Source: UBA4486 sp041984885 (lineage in GTDB: Bacteria > Pseudomonadota > Gammaproteobacteria > Eutrophobiales > Eutrophobiaceae). From it: a stretch of 64,000 nucleotides of DNA. Below are positions 33,192 through 41,205 of this stretch, piece by piece. The notes below the pieces were generated by a model that searched no databases, was not told where the DNA came from, and worked only from the letters and a program-made list of their open reading frames with translations. The stretch lies in contig JBHIXH010000003.1 in the NCBI GenBank assembly GCA_041984885.1, forward strand, positions 32,807 to 96,806. The letters run 5' to 3'. The position numbers were made by a program, and so were the translations under genes. How positions within the stretch are numbered: position 1 is the first letter of the stretch; each line of letters opens with the position of its first letter.

Positions 33192-33590
33192 ATGACATAT
33201 CCAGGTTCTTGTCTTTGTGGTGATGTCACCTTTGAAGTCGAAGGTGAGTTTCAACACTTCTTTCTTTGCCACTGCAAGCACTGTCAGAAAGATACAGGTT
33301 CAGCTCATGCAGCAAATCTTTTTTCTAGTGCTGCTGTAATACGCTGGGTATCTGGCGAAAACAATATATCAATATATAACCTTCCCTCAACCCGGCATCA
33401 AAAAAGTTTTTGTTCTAACTGTGGTTCGGCGCTTCCCTACATGCAGTCAAACAAAACATTAGTCGTGCCAGCTGGTAGCCTTGATTGCGACGTCCCGATA
33501 TCACCCAAAGCTCATATTTTTACAGACAGCAAAGCAAACTGGAGCCGAGATCTTGAGGAAGTGACCTCTTTTGCAAAACTTCCCGAGTAA
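33192..33590 (+). CDS. Cassette-encoded GFA/Mss4-like zinc protein
   Basis: A 132-residue GFA-family protein. The zinc cysteines are in CLCGDVTF, CHCKHC and CSNCGSALPY. The family contains the so-called glutathione-dependent formaldehyde-activating proteins, but most members have no proven activity. The start at 33192 lies 6 bases after the attC3 core; the frame is open ten codons upstream inside attC3. GFA genes are frequent integron passengers. A second, different GFA gene lies at 38622. Confidence 0.88.
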   Translation: MTYPGSCLCGDVTFEVEGEFQHFFLCHCKHCQKDTGSAHAANLFSSAAVIRWVSGENNISIYNLPSTRHQKSFCSNCGSALPYMQSNKTLVVPAGSLDCDVPISPKAHIFTDSKANWSRDLEEVTSFAKLPE

Positions 33591-33613
33591 GTTATGAACC
33601 ACCTCACACAGAC

Positions 33614-33688
33614 ACCTAACAATTCGTTCAAGTTCGCCTTCGGCAGGATGGTCGCTTATGCGCCCGCCCCTTAGCTCAGGCGTTATGT
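33614..33688 (+). repeat. attC recombination site 4
   Basis: ACCTAACAATTCGTTCAAG (from 33614) is a classical attC left end. The right end is CTCAGGCGTTATGTGGC, with the core GTTATGT at 33682-33688. The 75-base length is usual for attC sites. It is the last convincing attC site of the array. Confidence 0.85.
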
Positions 33689-33728
33689 GGCAATAACTCA
33701 TAGGGCACTACGCTTACAGGATATTTTG

Positions 33729-34016
33729 ATGGCTGACACAGAAGTTAATATTGCAAAATGCATGTGTGAGAATTGCGGATGTGAATTTGAATTTACCAGA
33801 GAAAACGCCGAGAAATTGGATGGATCTACAATTACATGTCATTGCGGTTATTCTTTTCAGCCATTTTTTGTACGAGAACTTTATCAGTTTGATGACATCA
33901 ATTTTCCCGATCAATGTTATGAAGGAGACGAGCGTAAAAACAAGGCAATAAAAGTTCAATTGGCAGACGGAAGCATAATCACTGTAGGGCTTAGGCCATG
34001 GTGGAAGTTTTGGTAA
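33729..34016 (+). CDS. Cassette-encoded small zinc-ribbon protein
   Basis: A 95-residue protein from ATG 33729, with CAGGA upstream. It contains CMCENCGCEFEF and, about 20 residues on, CHCGYSF, a likely Cys4 zinc ribbon. The end is KVQLADGSIITVGLRPWW. No family is recognised. It lies in the fifth cassette position, but I see no attC site after it, so the array appears eroded here. Confidence 0.6.
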   Translation: MADTEVNIAKCMCENCGCEFEFTRENAEKLDGSTITCHCGYSFQPFFVRELYQFDDINFPDQCYEGDERKNKAIKVQLADGSIITVGLRPWWKFW

Positions 34017-34201
34017 ATTATTTTTTTAATTTATAGCTAGTAATAGAGAATCAAGGGTATCAAACTTATTACTTCCGCTATTAAAAGCAGGCATTTCGTG
34101 AATTATCAAATTGACACAATAAAACACATTACTGGTAATTCGTATGGGATCGCTGATGTAACCCCACCTTTCTATTGTCAGGTTTTATCCGGCGTATTAG
34201 C

Positions 34202-34627
34202 TTGATCATTCGCGAAATGGCGCCGTCAGATGTAAACCAGCTTCAGGAGGTTTACTATCAAACCCGATCGAAAGAATTTCATTGGTTGCGTGAAAATGCA
34301 ATCAGTCGAGATGACTTTGAACAAGACACGGAAGGCGAAAGGATCTGGGTTGCCGAACGCAACAGGAAAGTGCTTGGTTTTATCTCTGCCTGGCAACAAG
34401 AGAATTTCATCCACCATTTATTTGTTCTGCCTGAACATTTCAATCAAGGCATCGGGTCACGGTTACTCTCGGTTTGCTTGCAGAACATCGGGCGCCCTGC
34501 CACACTCAAATGCGTTTCTGAAAATACCCGGGCGTTACAGTTTTATAAGAGTAAAGGCTGGCAAACGGTATCCGTTGCATCAGGCGCCGAGGGTGAATAT
34601 CAACTTATGCAAGTGAATGAAACGTAA
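34202..34627 (+). CDS. GNAT family N-acetyltransferase
   Basis: A 141-residue acetyltransferase from a TTG start giving an (M)IIREMAPSD N-terminus. The acetyl-CoA loop is HHLFVLPEHFNQGIGSRLL, and the C-terminal strand follows ENTRALQFYKSKGW, both classical GNAT motifs. An upstream TTG at 34175 is an alternative start. The substrate is unknown. It stands between the cassette array and the sigma-factor block. Confidence 0.8.
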   Translation: MIIREMAPSDVNQLQEVYYQTRSKEFHWLRENAISRDDFEQDTEGERIWVAERNRKVLGFISAWQQENFIHHLFVLPEHFNQGIGSRLLSVCLQNIGRPATLKCVSENTRALQFYKSKGWQTVSVASGAEGEYQLMQVNET

Positions 34628-34636
34628 TCAATTCCT

Positions 34637-34999
34637 GTGAACTCCCGCGTGCTAGGCATGCACGAGTTAGCCGATTTCTCAAAAGCCTATCTTTCTGCCA
34701 TGACCAGATTATGTATTTCAAGCATGGCAAGCTGGACAGAAGACTTCTACAAAAAGCACGGTCTGCAAATTGTGAAACTGGTCAGCTACTTTCCCCGGGG
34801 TATGTCATTTCATACGATAATCTACGACGTCTGTTCGGCCAATTCCTTGGAGCACTTGAGGCTGTTTAATAACAGGGGTGAAGCCGTTCGTTGGCTTAAT
34901 GAGGAGGACGAAGCCCGGTTCGCGCTCGAGACATTTAATGGAAACCGGGAACGCAGCGCCTGCCGAAGGCATCCAATGTCACAGTATCCGCAGAGATGA
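34637..34999 (+). CDS. Hypothetical protein, possibly a remnant
   Basis: A 120-residue frame from GTG. The middle (HLRLFNNRGEAVRWLNEED) resembles the end of STAS/SpoIIAA-like small proteins. The start is unconvincing and the C-terminus is basic and disordered. Codons for ALETFNGNR near the end are a DNA repeat also found at 38285. I cannot name it; it may be a fusion of fragments. Confidence 0.35.
   Translation: MNSRVLGMHELADFSKAYLSAMTRLCISSMASWTEDFYKKHGLQIVKLVSYFPRGMSFHTIIYDVCSANSLEHLRLFNNRGEAVRWLNEEDEARFALETFNGNRERSACRRHPMSQYPQR
34925..34941 (+). repeat. 17-bp direct repeat, left copy
   Basis: CTCGAGACATTTAATGG is present here and again at 38285-38301 in the same orientation. Flanking bases also match in part (GC before, AA and CG after). 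The two copies bracket the sigma factor-cytochrome block. Confidence 0.75.
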
Positions 35000-35010
35000 G
35001 TGCATAACCG

Positions 35011-35727
35011 ATGTTGAACCCAGACGAATTGACCATTGACGCAACCAGCGATGCCGAGTTGGCCCAACGAATGGCTGCTGGTGACACCGTCACCCTGGAA
35101 CGGGTTATGCGCTGCTACAATCAATTACTGTATCGCGCCGCACGCAGCATCCTAAAGAACGAACAGGAGGCGGAAGAGGCGGTGCAAGACGCCTATCTGA
35201 AAGGCTATCGCAACATCGGTCAGTTTCAGGGCTACGCCAAACTGTCCACCTGGCTGACCCGGATCGTCATCAATGAAGCGCTGGTACGCCAGCGCAAACA
35301 TCAACGCCGAGCAGCGATCATCCCCATCGACGCAGATGCCGCTGTGGATTCACCCACTGCCGAGGATGCCCCTATGCCAAACGCGACCTCAGCCAGCCCG
35401 GAACAGGACGCCCAGCGCGCTGAAGTCCGTCGTCTGATAGAACGAAATATCGACAAATTACCCGATGCGTTTCGTTGCGTATTTGTCCTGCGGGCGCTCG
35501 AAGAAATGACCGTTGAAGAAACTGCAAACTGCCTGGACATAGCGGAAGCCACTGTGCGATCCCGTTATTTCCGTGCCCGGGGCCTGCTACGCGAAGCCAT
35601 TGCGCGTGAAATTGACCTGAAGCAGGAAGATGCCTTCAGTTTTGCCGGCACGCGCTGCGATCGCATAGTCGCCGGCGTACTGGCGCGACTGGCGGGCGAG
35701 GACAACGACGCCCCGGCCGGGCCATGA
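35011..35727 (+). CDS. ECF-type RNA polymerase sigma factor
   Basis: A 238-residue sigma factor. Region 2 (YNQLLYRAARSILKNEQEAE, then AYLKGYRNIGQF) and region 4 (LPDAFRCVFVLRALEEMTVEE, then ATVRSRYFRARGLL) are joined by a long Ala/Asp-rich linker. A C-terminal tail carries FAGTRCDRIVAGVLARLAG, a Cys-containing extension seen in one ECF group. No anti-sigma gene follows. A cytochrome, a lipoprotein and membrane proteins come next and are candidates for its regulon. Confidence 0.9.
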   Translation: MLNPDELTIDATSDAELAQRMAAGDTVTLERVMRCYNQLLYRAARSILKNEQEAEEAVQDAYLKGYRNIGQFQGYAKLSTWLTRIVINEALVRQRKHQRRAAIIPIDADAAVDSPTAEDAPMPNATSASPEQDAQRAEVRRLIERNIDKLPDAFRCVFVLRALEEMTVEETANCLDIAEATVRSRYFRARGLLREAIAREIDLKQEDAFSFAGTRCDRIVAGVLARLAGEDNDAPAGP

Positions 35728-35818
35728 ATCCGGAAACGCAGGGACGGCTGCGGTATCCGATCAGATAGAGCCCAAGCCAAGGCGACTGACGCAAGATCAA
35801 TCACAAGTGGTATCACCC

Positions 35819-36121
35819 ATGCACAAATTCATAGCCTTTGCCGGATTATTGACCCTGGCATTCACCGCTCAAGCGGCCGACCTGAATGCGGGCAGGCAGA
35901 AAGCGGCCCGCTGCGCCGGTTGCCATGGTAGCGCAGGCATCAGCAATAACCCGGCTTTGCCCAACCTGGCAGGACAAAAAGAACAGTACCTGCAAATACA
36001 GCTACGCGCATTTCGGGACGGCTCACGCAGTAACCCGATGATGAATGGCATGGCCCAATCCTTGACCGATGCGGACATTGAAAATCTCGCTGCGCACTTT
36101 GCCCGTCTAAAGCACGAATAG
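35819..36121 (+). CDS. Class I c-type cytochrome (c553-like)
   Basis: A 100-residue precursor. The signal peptide is cleaved near AQAA (residue 20). The haem-binding motif CAGCH is at 32-36. A likely Met ligand is in the NPMMNGMAQ stretch. It is a small periplasmic electron carrier. The open frame begins at 35807, but the ATG at 35819 gives the better signal peptide. It follows the ECF sigma gene and precedes a decayed globin. Confidence 0.92.
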   Translation: MHKFIAFAGLLTLAFTAQAADLNAGRQKAARCAGCHGSAGISNNPALPNLAGQKEQYLQIQLRAFRDGSRSNPMMNGMAQSLTDADIENLAAHFARLKHE

Positions 36122-36126
36122 TGTCC

Positions 36127-36342
36127 ATGCCCGGGGTTGCAGGCCCGGCGATCACCACCACACCCTATGACCAAGGCGGGGCGACCTTATACGCCTCGGG
36201 TGGAGTGATCGGCATCCGTCAACTTGTCGATCACTATTACGACATCATGGCATCCGCACCGGCCTAAAGACGCAGGTACCGCTAGCACTCTCCCGGCGGC
36301 GATGCGGCGCGCGACGAACTGGCGCGCTTTCTCTTCAGCTGA
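36127..36342 (+). pseudogene. Truncated haemoglobin (group II-like) remnant
   Basis: Frame 1 from ATG 36127 encodes GGVIGIRQLVDHYYDIMASAP, the start of a group II truncated haemoglobin (helices A-B). It then meets TAA (36265-36267) and TAG (36283-36285). The same frame resumes with HSPGGDAARDELARFLFS and stops at 36342. That matches the next conserved part of the family. The rest, including the distal haem pocket, is absent. The two stops and the missing C-terminus make it non-functional. Confidence 0.55.
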
Positions 36343-36442
36343 ACCCTTGCGGGAACGTGACTGGCGCTCGTGTCATCTCATTGTCAGAGCGTTGCTCTGC
36401 ATTGAGATACCACCGTTTATTCAACCCCTCAGGAGGGACACC

Positions 36443-37129
36443 ATGACAACCCAACCGCATTCCACACGCTCGAACCGCCGTTGCCGTTTGCAGGCAGGTA
36501 CAATGACCATTGCTCTGATCGTGTCTTTGCCTGCCGCGATGAACGGTTGCGCCAGCACCGATGATGGTGGCCAACATCAAGCCAGCACCTCGCAACACTC
36601 AGCTCCCGTGAACATGTTTGGTGGTGCGTCTTACCAGGGTGAGCCTGCTCTGGCGGTAACGGCTGCGCTGGTAAAAGCCGGCGGTGGCAGTGAAAAGTTC
36701 AGCTTTGCGAAAGCGCTGGTTTCTATGCTTGGCATGGAAACCGTCAACGCGGAAGTTGCAAAATTGACACGGCAATATGGTGAAGCTGAGGTCAATACCT
36801 TCCTCGGCGGTATGGATCTAGCCATCAATCTCAGCCTCAAGCACGCTACTCAGGCTGGTGTCAGCTTACCCGAACCCGCCCCGTTAAGCGGCGCGGAACT
36901 GGCAAAAACTCTGGTCACTGCCGGCACTACACCCGATGGCACCTTCTGGAGCGGCTACCTTTTCGACAAGGCGGTATCCAACAAGATTCATCATCAGGTG
37001 ATGGTGGATATCAACAACAGCGCGGGCTACGAAGCGGATCTGACAACCCACAAAATTCTCAACCAGGCGATGTATGACGTGGCTCAGGCGTTGGGTATGA
37101 AGCACGTAAAACTGGCCAGTTTGCACTAA
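36443..37129 (+). CDS. Putative lipoprotein of unknown function
   Basis: A 228-residue protein. An AGGAGGG site lies 7 bases before ATG 36443; the open frame from 36224 runs through the globin remnant and is not used. A twin-basic stretch and a hydrophobic segment end in AMNGC, a plausible lipobox. The body is Ala/Leu-rich and helical, with KLTRQYGEAEVNTFLGGMD in the middle. I know no function. It belongs to the block that follows the ECF sigma gene. Confidence 0.65.
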   Translation: MTTQPHSTRSNRRCRLQAGTMTIALIVSLPAAMNGCASTDDGGQHQASTSQHSAPVNMFGGASYQGEPALAVTAALVKAGGGSEKFSFAKALVSMLGMETVNAEVAKLTRQYGEAEVNTFLGGMDLAINLSLKHATQAGVSLPEPAPLSGAELAKTLVTAGTTPDGTFWSGYLFDKAVSNKIHHQVMVDINNSAGYEADLTTHKILNQAMYDVAQALGMKHVKLASLH

Positions 37130-37204
37130 TCATCGCGCAACGCAGTCGCGAGGCTCACAACCGGGACTGCAGCTGTGAGTCTCGATTAACAAGAGGAACT
37201 GAAT

Positions 37205-37543
37205 ATGTTGAATTACGCTTTGATCGCATTTGGAATTACCGCCGTGGGTGGTCTGGTACTGGCAACCAGTGTGTTACGCGGCAAACTCGCCCCTTGGGCA
37301 TTGTCCGTGGTGCATGCCTTGCTGGGTGCTACCGGATTGGTACTGTTGATCACGATACTGTTGCTGGGCTCCGCACCGCAGCAAGTCTTAATCGGCTTTG
37401 TGTTGTTATTAGTCACCGCTCTGGGTGGCTTCTTCCTGGCATCATTTCATGTGCGGAAGAAAATTGCACCCAAGGCGGCAGTGGTCGTGCATGCCGGCGT
37501 GGCAGTTGCCGGTTTTCTGACCCTGCTCAGCCTGTTGCTATAA
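37205..37543 (+). CDS. Small membrane protein
   Basis: A 112-residue protein with four predicted membrane helices (about 3-22, 32-53, 60-80 and 90-111) and short basic loops. An AAGAGGA site precedes the ATG. The family is not recognised. It ends 3 bases before the DUF2231 gene and is surely cotranscribed with it. Confidence 0.75.
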   Translation: MLNYALIAFGITAVGGLVLATSVLRGKLAPWALSVVHALLGATGLVLLITILLLGSAPQQVLIGFVLLLVTALGGFFLASFHVRKKIAPKAAVVVHAGVAVAGFLTLLSLLL

Positions 37544-37546
37544 ATC

Positions 37547-37957
37547 ATGCAGCACCCGCTGCACCCGTCGTTGGTACATTTCCCCATTGCCTGCTGGCCA
37601 CTGGCGGTGCTTGCCGACTTTGCCAGCCTGCACTTCGGCGAGGTAGCCTGGCGTTGGTCGGCAGGCCTTCTGGCAGTGGGTTGTAGCATGGCGCTACTCG
37701 CCATGTTGGCCGGGTTCGTGGAACTTTCAAAGGTTCCGGAAGGCCCACCACTGCGGGACACCTATTGGCACATGAGTTTAATGTTTGCTGCGTTTACTCT
37801 ATTTTCCGTACGGTTACTATTGGGTCAGGAACAATTCCAGCCCATTGCACCAAATTTAACTCTATTGTGCGTGGATGTGATAGCTCTCGTTTGTCTGGTC
37901 GTTGGCGGCTGGCTTGGCGGTCGGCTGGTATATGAACATGGTGTCGGGCGAACTTGA
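37547..37957 (+). CDS. DUF2231 membrane protein
   Basis: A 136-residue protein starting MQHPLHPSLVHFPIACWPLA, with four membrane helices. The HPLHPxLVHFPI start is typical of DUF2231, predicted membrane proteins with conserved histidines that often neighbour cytochromes. That association suggests haem or electron transport, but it is unproven. It is last of the ECF sigma-factor block. Confidence 0.85.
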   Translation: MQHPLHPSLVHFPIACWPLAVLADFASLHFGEVAWRWSAGLLAVGCSMALLAMLAGFVELSKVPEGPPLRDTYWHMSLMFAAFTLFSVRLLLGQEQFQPIAPNLTLLCVDVIALVCLVVGGWLGGRLVYEHGVGRT

Positions 37958-38095
37958 AAGACCGTACTTATTACCGTAATAACACCCCAAACAACACAGC
38001 ATCAGGATTCGACCTGAACAATTATGGGTTTCTAGCAGTCACTAGAGATGACGCGTGATACTGTGCTCGCATTTCGGTACAGCTTGCAAGAAGCA

Positions 38096-38548
38096 ATGAA
38101 ACAACCTATTACACTGTCACTTTTGGCTTTGTCATTTTCCGTATCTACTGAACAGGCAGGTTGCATCGGCAAGCGTGATCTGGATAACGACGGCGTTATT
38201 CATACGATACAATCAGGTCCAATCGAAATGTTAGGCAACGCATGAGACCTGCTGATTGTTACGTTGAGTGCAAACGGCAATGCACTCGAGACATTTAATG
38301 GCAATCGACCTGCAAGATTATGGTTCTACTGGCGACTGGTAAATAGCGAAGGCGTTGTCACTGCGTTTACCTTCATGAAACAAGAGTTAAAGCAGCAGAG
38401 CATCACTGTTTATGTCGGTACCGCCGGGTCCGGGCTTGGGGAATCGTTGCTGGCGACAATGTTCGAAAAGACTCGCGTCCATATTCTCGACCGGGTCAGT
38501 CCTTATACGGTTCCGGATCATCCGGACGGAAACGAGTGGGGCAAGTGA
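38096..38548 (+). pseudogene. Secreted protein frame interrupted by TGA
   Basis: Starting from ATG 38096, the frame encodes a signal peptide-like MKQPITLSLLALSFSVS and a KRDLDNDGV stretch resembling a calcium loop. It reaches TGA at 38243-38245. The same frame continues without other stops to 38548 (DLLIVT, then ALETFNGNR, to GNEWGK). One nonsense mutation in a single gene is the simplest reading; two unrelated small frames are possible. The family is not recognised. A GAGTGCA/TGCACTC hairpin (38268-38289) lies just after the stop. Confidence 0.45.
38285..38301 (+). repeat. 17-bp direct repeat, right copy
   Basis: The second copy of CTCGAGACATTTAATGG. Both copies encode LETFNG in their frames, so the copies may reflect duplication of a coding segment or an insertion scar around the 3.3-kb block between them. 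Confidence 0.75.
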
Positions 38549-38621
38549 TGCCCTAACCTGACCAGGTGCGGGCTGGTGCAACTTAACCAGAGATATCAAC
38601 CATACAATTGGAGAGAGATAT

Positions 38622-39035
38622 ATGAACGTGAATACTCAATGCCTGTGCGGTTCAGTGGCAATAGAAGCAGAGCTATCGAGCACGGAAGTGGCGGCGTGCC
38701 ACTGCAGCATGTGCAGAAAGTGGGCCGGCGGGCCGATGCTGGCGATTGACTGCGGTGGTTCAGTGAAATTCAAAAATGAATCTCTGGTGACCCGTTATCC
38801 CTCTTCCGACTGGGCCGACAGGGGATTTTGCTCAAAATGCGGCACGCATTTATTCTATTATTTAAAGTCGGCCAATCAGTATCATTTGCCAGCCGGTTTA
38901 ATGGAAACCGACGCTGATTACGCGTTAACACATCAGATCTTCATCGACGAAAAACCGGCTTATTACAGCTTCTCCAACGAGACGAAAAATATGACCGGCG
39001 CTGAAGTGTTTGCCGAATTTGAAAATAATCAATAA
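38622..39035 (+). CDS. GFA family (Mss4-like fold) zinc protein
   Basis: A 137-residue protein with zinc cysteines in CLCGSVAI, CHCSMCRKW and CSKCGTHLFYY. It is of the glutathione-dependent formaldehyde-activating family; most members lack proven activity. It differs clearly from the cassette-encoded GFA at 33192 in sequence and GC content, so the two are not a recent duplication. A GGAGAGAG ribosome-binding site precedes the ATG. Confidence 0.9.
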   Translation: MNVNTQCLCGSVAIEAELSSTEVAACHCSMCRKWAGGPMLAIDCGGSVKFKNESLVTRYPSSDWADRGFCSKCGTHLFYYLKSANQYHLPAGLMETDADYALTHQIFIDEKPAYYSFSNETKNMTGAEVFAEFENNQ

Positions 39036-39104
39036 GTGCGCGTCGAGTAAATTAACCGCAAACGCCAGCACCACTGCCATAACGAACAACGCTATTTATA
39101 CATT

Positions 39105-39800
39105 ATGCGAGCGCACTATTTACAACACGTGCCATTTGAAGGATTGGGCAGTATCGAACCCTGGCTGTTGCAACATGGCTATACAATCACCTGCACGCGA
39201 CTGTTTGACTCCGAACCGCTGCCAGACATTGACGATGTCGACTTTCTTATTGTTATGGGAGGCCCGATGAGCGTCAACGATGAAGACGATTATCCCTGGC
39301 TCGCAACAGAAAAGACATTCATCAGTCGTTTTATTAAAAGTGAGAAGCCGGTGCTTGGCATTTGCCTCGGCGCACAATTGATCGCTGTCGCCATGGGCGC
39401 GGAGGTGTTTGCCAATTCAGAAAAAGAGATTGGCTGGTTTCCGATCGAAGCCATCCGGCCTGCAGGCCACGAGGTGTTTCAGTTTCCGACGACAAACCAG
39501 GTATTTCATTGGCACGGCGAAACCTTTCATTTGCCGGACGGCGCGGTTCGACTGGCAAAAAGCGACGCTTGCGACAACCAGGCGTTTCAGCTGGGTGATC
39601 ATGTCATTGGTTTACAGTTTCACCTGGAGACAACCGAAGACTCGGCTAAAACACTGATTGTGAATTGCCGGCACGAACTGGTTCAGGCGACGCACGTCCA
39701 GTCAGAGGCGGAGTTATTGTCCGCCCCGCAACAACACTACGCTTGCATAAACCGCTTGATGGACGAGGTGCTTGAGTACCTGCATAAACGGGTTCGTTAA
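39105..39800 (+). CDS. Class I glutamine amidotransferase (GMP synthase-like)
   Basis: A 231-residue stand-alone GATase. It has FLIVMGGPMSVND, the nucleophile loop LGICLGAQLIA, and the His-Glu pair in GLQFHLETT. HWHGETFHLP before it is typical of the YfeJ/GMP synthase-like group. It hydrolyses glutamine or a related gamma-glutamyl compound; the partner or substrate is unknown. Confidence 0.9.
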   Translation: MRAHYLQHVPFEGLGSIEPWLLQHGYTITCTRLFDSEPLPDIDDVDFLIVMGGPMSVNDEDDYPWLATEKTFISRFIKSEKPVLGICLGAQLIAVAMGAEVFANSEKEIGWFPIEAIRPAGHEVFQFPTTNQVFHWHGETFHLPDGAVRLAKSDACDNQAFQLGDHVIGLQFHLETTEDSAKTLIVNCRHELVQATHVQSEAELLSAPQQHYACINRLMDEVLEYLHKRVR

Positions 39801-39860
39801 CCTCTGAAACAATAATTGCTGAACACGCTCGACGGCTCGTATCCGCGATACACTATCTGC

Positions 39861-40694
39861 ATGCACTCCATTACCGATGCTTACCTGTCAATTGCTGCGC
39901 AACTGTCTGCCAGCCTTGGCCCGTCGACGGTAGCGGCCTTGCACCTGCCGCCAGCGCCCGGCAGAAAAGACGCGGAGTTTTGTGCGTTGGAACTTGATGA
40001 TGGCTCGATAGGGTTTAGTTATATAAAACTGCAAGGTACCGAGGCTAGGTTACGCGCACGCTATGGAGACAATGGCGTCTCCGGAATGCCGGCGGCCGGG
40101 CTTGCGCAACAACTTGGCAGCACCGATGCCGTGACAAAGACGCTGGCCTTTGCCGCTATCAACGCGCTATCGCAACAATTATTCAGCCGCGCTCAATGGC
40201 AGCCACCGACCAGTATCGACCCGCTTGGCCATATCGATGCGCAGCCAAACGAACACATTGGTATGATCGGGCTGTTTCCACCGTTGCTACCGGAAATAAA
40301 AAAGTCCGGGGCCAGGCTGACCGTGCTCGAGTTACGCCAGTCACTGGTACGGGATGAGGACAATGTTCGCGTCACGCTGGACCCGGCCGAACTTGGCTCG
40401 TGTGAAAAAGTCGTCAGCACCTGCACCGTCATGTTGAATGATACGCTGGATGACGTGCTCGCACGCTGTCGCGCTGCGAAACGTTTTGTCATTGTTGGCC
40501 CGACGGCCGGTTGTGTGCCGGATCCGTTGTTTGCGCGCGGCGTGCATGCCGTTGGTGGCCGCCGCGTCGTTGACCGTGATCGATTTCTTGCTGCTTTTTG
40601 TGCCGGTAAAAAATGGAGTGCGCATGCAAATAAATACGTGCTGACAGCGGATAACTATCCCGGCCTGGATGAACTAATGGCGCGAATTAACTGA
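39861..40694 (+). CDS. DUF364 protein, putative heavy-metal chelation domain
   Basis: A 277-residue protein from ATG 39861; a TTG at 39816 would add 15 residues. The N-terminal enolase-like part is followed by VLELRQSL and FVIVGPTAGCVPDPLF, the core of the Rossmann-like DUF364 domain. The biochemical function is unknown. It lies 60 bases after the amidotransferase gene and 6 before the cupin gene. Confidence 0.82.
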   Translation: MHSITDAYLSIAAQLSASLGPSTVAALHLPPAPGRKDAEFCALELDDGSIGFSYIKLQGTEARLRARYGDNGVSGMPAAGLAQQLGSTDAVTKTLAFAAINALSQQLFSRAQWQPPTSIDPLGHIDAQPNEHIGMIGLFPPLLPEIKKSGARLTVLELRQSLVRDEDNVRVTLDPAELGSCEKVVSTCTVMLNDTLDDVLARCRAAKRFVIVGPTAGCVPDPLFARGVHAVGGRRVVDRDRFLAAFCAGKKWSAHANKYVLTADNYPGLDELMARIN

Positions 40695-40700
40695 AAAATA

Positions 40701-41192
40701 ATGACGAAAGAAGACATCATAAAAACATTGAAACTGGAGCCGCACCCGTTGGAAGGCGGTTATTTCCGCCGCACGTACGAATCAGCACACTGTATGAATA
40801 CGGATGTCGGCGAACGAAGGTGGCTCACGTCGATGTATTACCTGCTGACAGATGACAGTCCGATTGGATACCTGCATAAAAACCGGTCCGACATTATTCA
40901 TTACTATCATGCCGGCGCACCGATTCGCTACGTCATTATGAATCCGACAGGCGAGATCAGGGAGGCCGTGCTGGGTCCTGATCTCAGTAACGGTGAGCAG
41001 CTACAACTCGTGGTCAAAGGTGGCGAGTGGAAGGCGGCGGAATTGTGCTCGGGCAGTTATGGCCTGCTCAGCGAGGCCGTCTCGCCCGGCTTTGATTATG
41101 ACGATAATACGCTCGCCGGGGTCGAAGTGATTGAAAGCCTGGGCCCGGCCGAAAGGGATCGCGTTGCACGGTTCCTAAAAGGCCTGCGTTGA
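40701..41192 (+). CDS. Cupin superfamily protein (DUF985)
   Basis: A 163-residue DUF985 cupin. HPLEGGYFRRTYES near the N-terminus and SSxGF-like SEAVSPGFDYDD near the C-terminus are its signatures. Histidines in IIHYYHAGAPI belong to the barrel. The function is unknown; relatives are annotated as possible epimerase-like cupins. It is convergent with the FetB-like gene 13 bases away. Confidence 0.87.
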   Translation: MTKEDIIKTLKLEPHPLEGGYFRRTYESAHCMNTDVGERRWLTSMYYLLTDDSPIGYLHKNRSDIIHYYHAGAPIRYVIMNPTGEIREAVLGPDLSNGEQLQLVVKGGEWKAAELCSGSYGLLSEAVSPGFDYDDNTLAGVEVIESLGPAERDRVARFLKGLR

Positions 41193-41205
41193 ATACAGAT
41201 AACAC

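Noticed and set aside
34640..34675. attC-like sequence after the GNAT gene (CGTGC...GCACG hairpin, then GTTAGCC)
   Set aside because: The right core breaks GTTRRRY at one position and I find no matching RYYYAAC core on the left, so it does not meet the standard of the other four sites.
36224..36442. N-terminal extension of the lipoprotein gene from 36224
   Set aside because: The added residues are read from the globin remnant in another frame, while a strong AGGAGGG site and a signal peptide support ATG 36443.
38231..38290. GTTAGGC followed by a GAGTGCA/TGCACTC hairpin, possible further attC
   Set aside because: The core lies before the hairpin, and no left core pairs with it. GTTRRRY occurs often by chance.
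33192..39035. Recent duplication of the two GFA genes
   Set aside because: Apart from the zinc cysteines the proteins differ along their whole length, and base composition differs, so they came separately.
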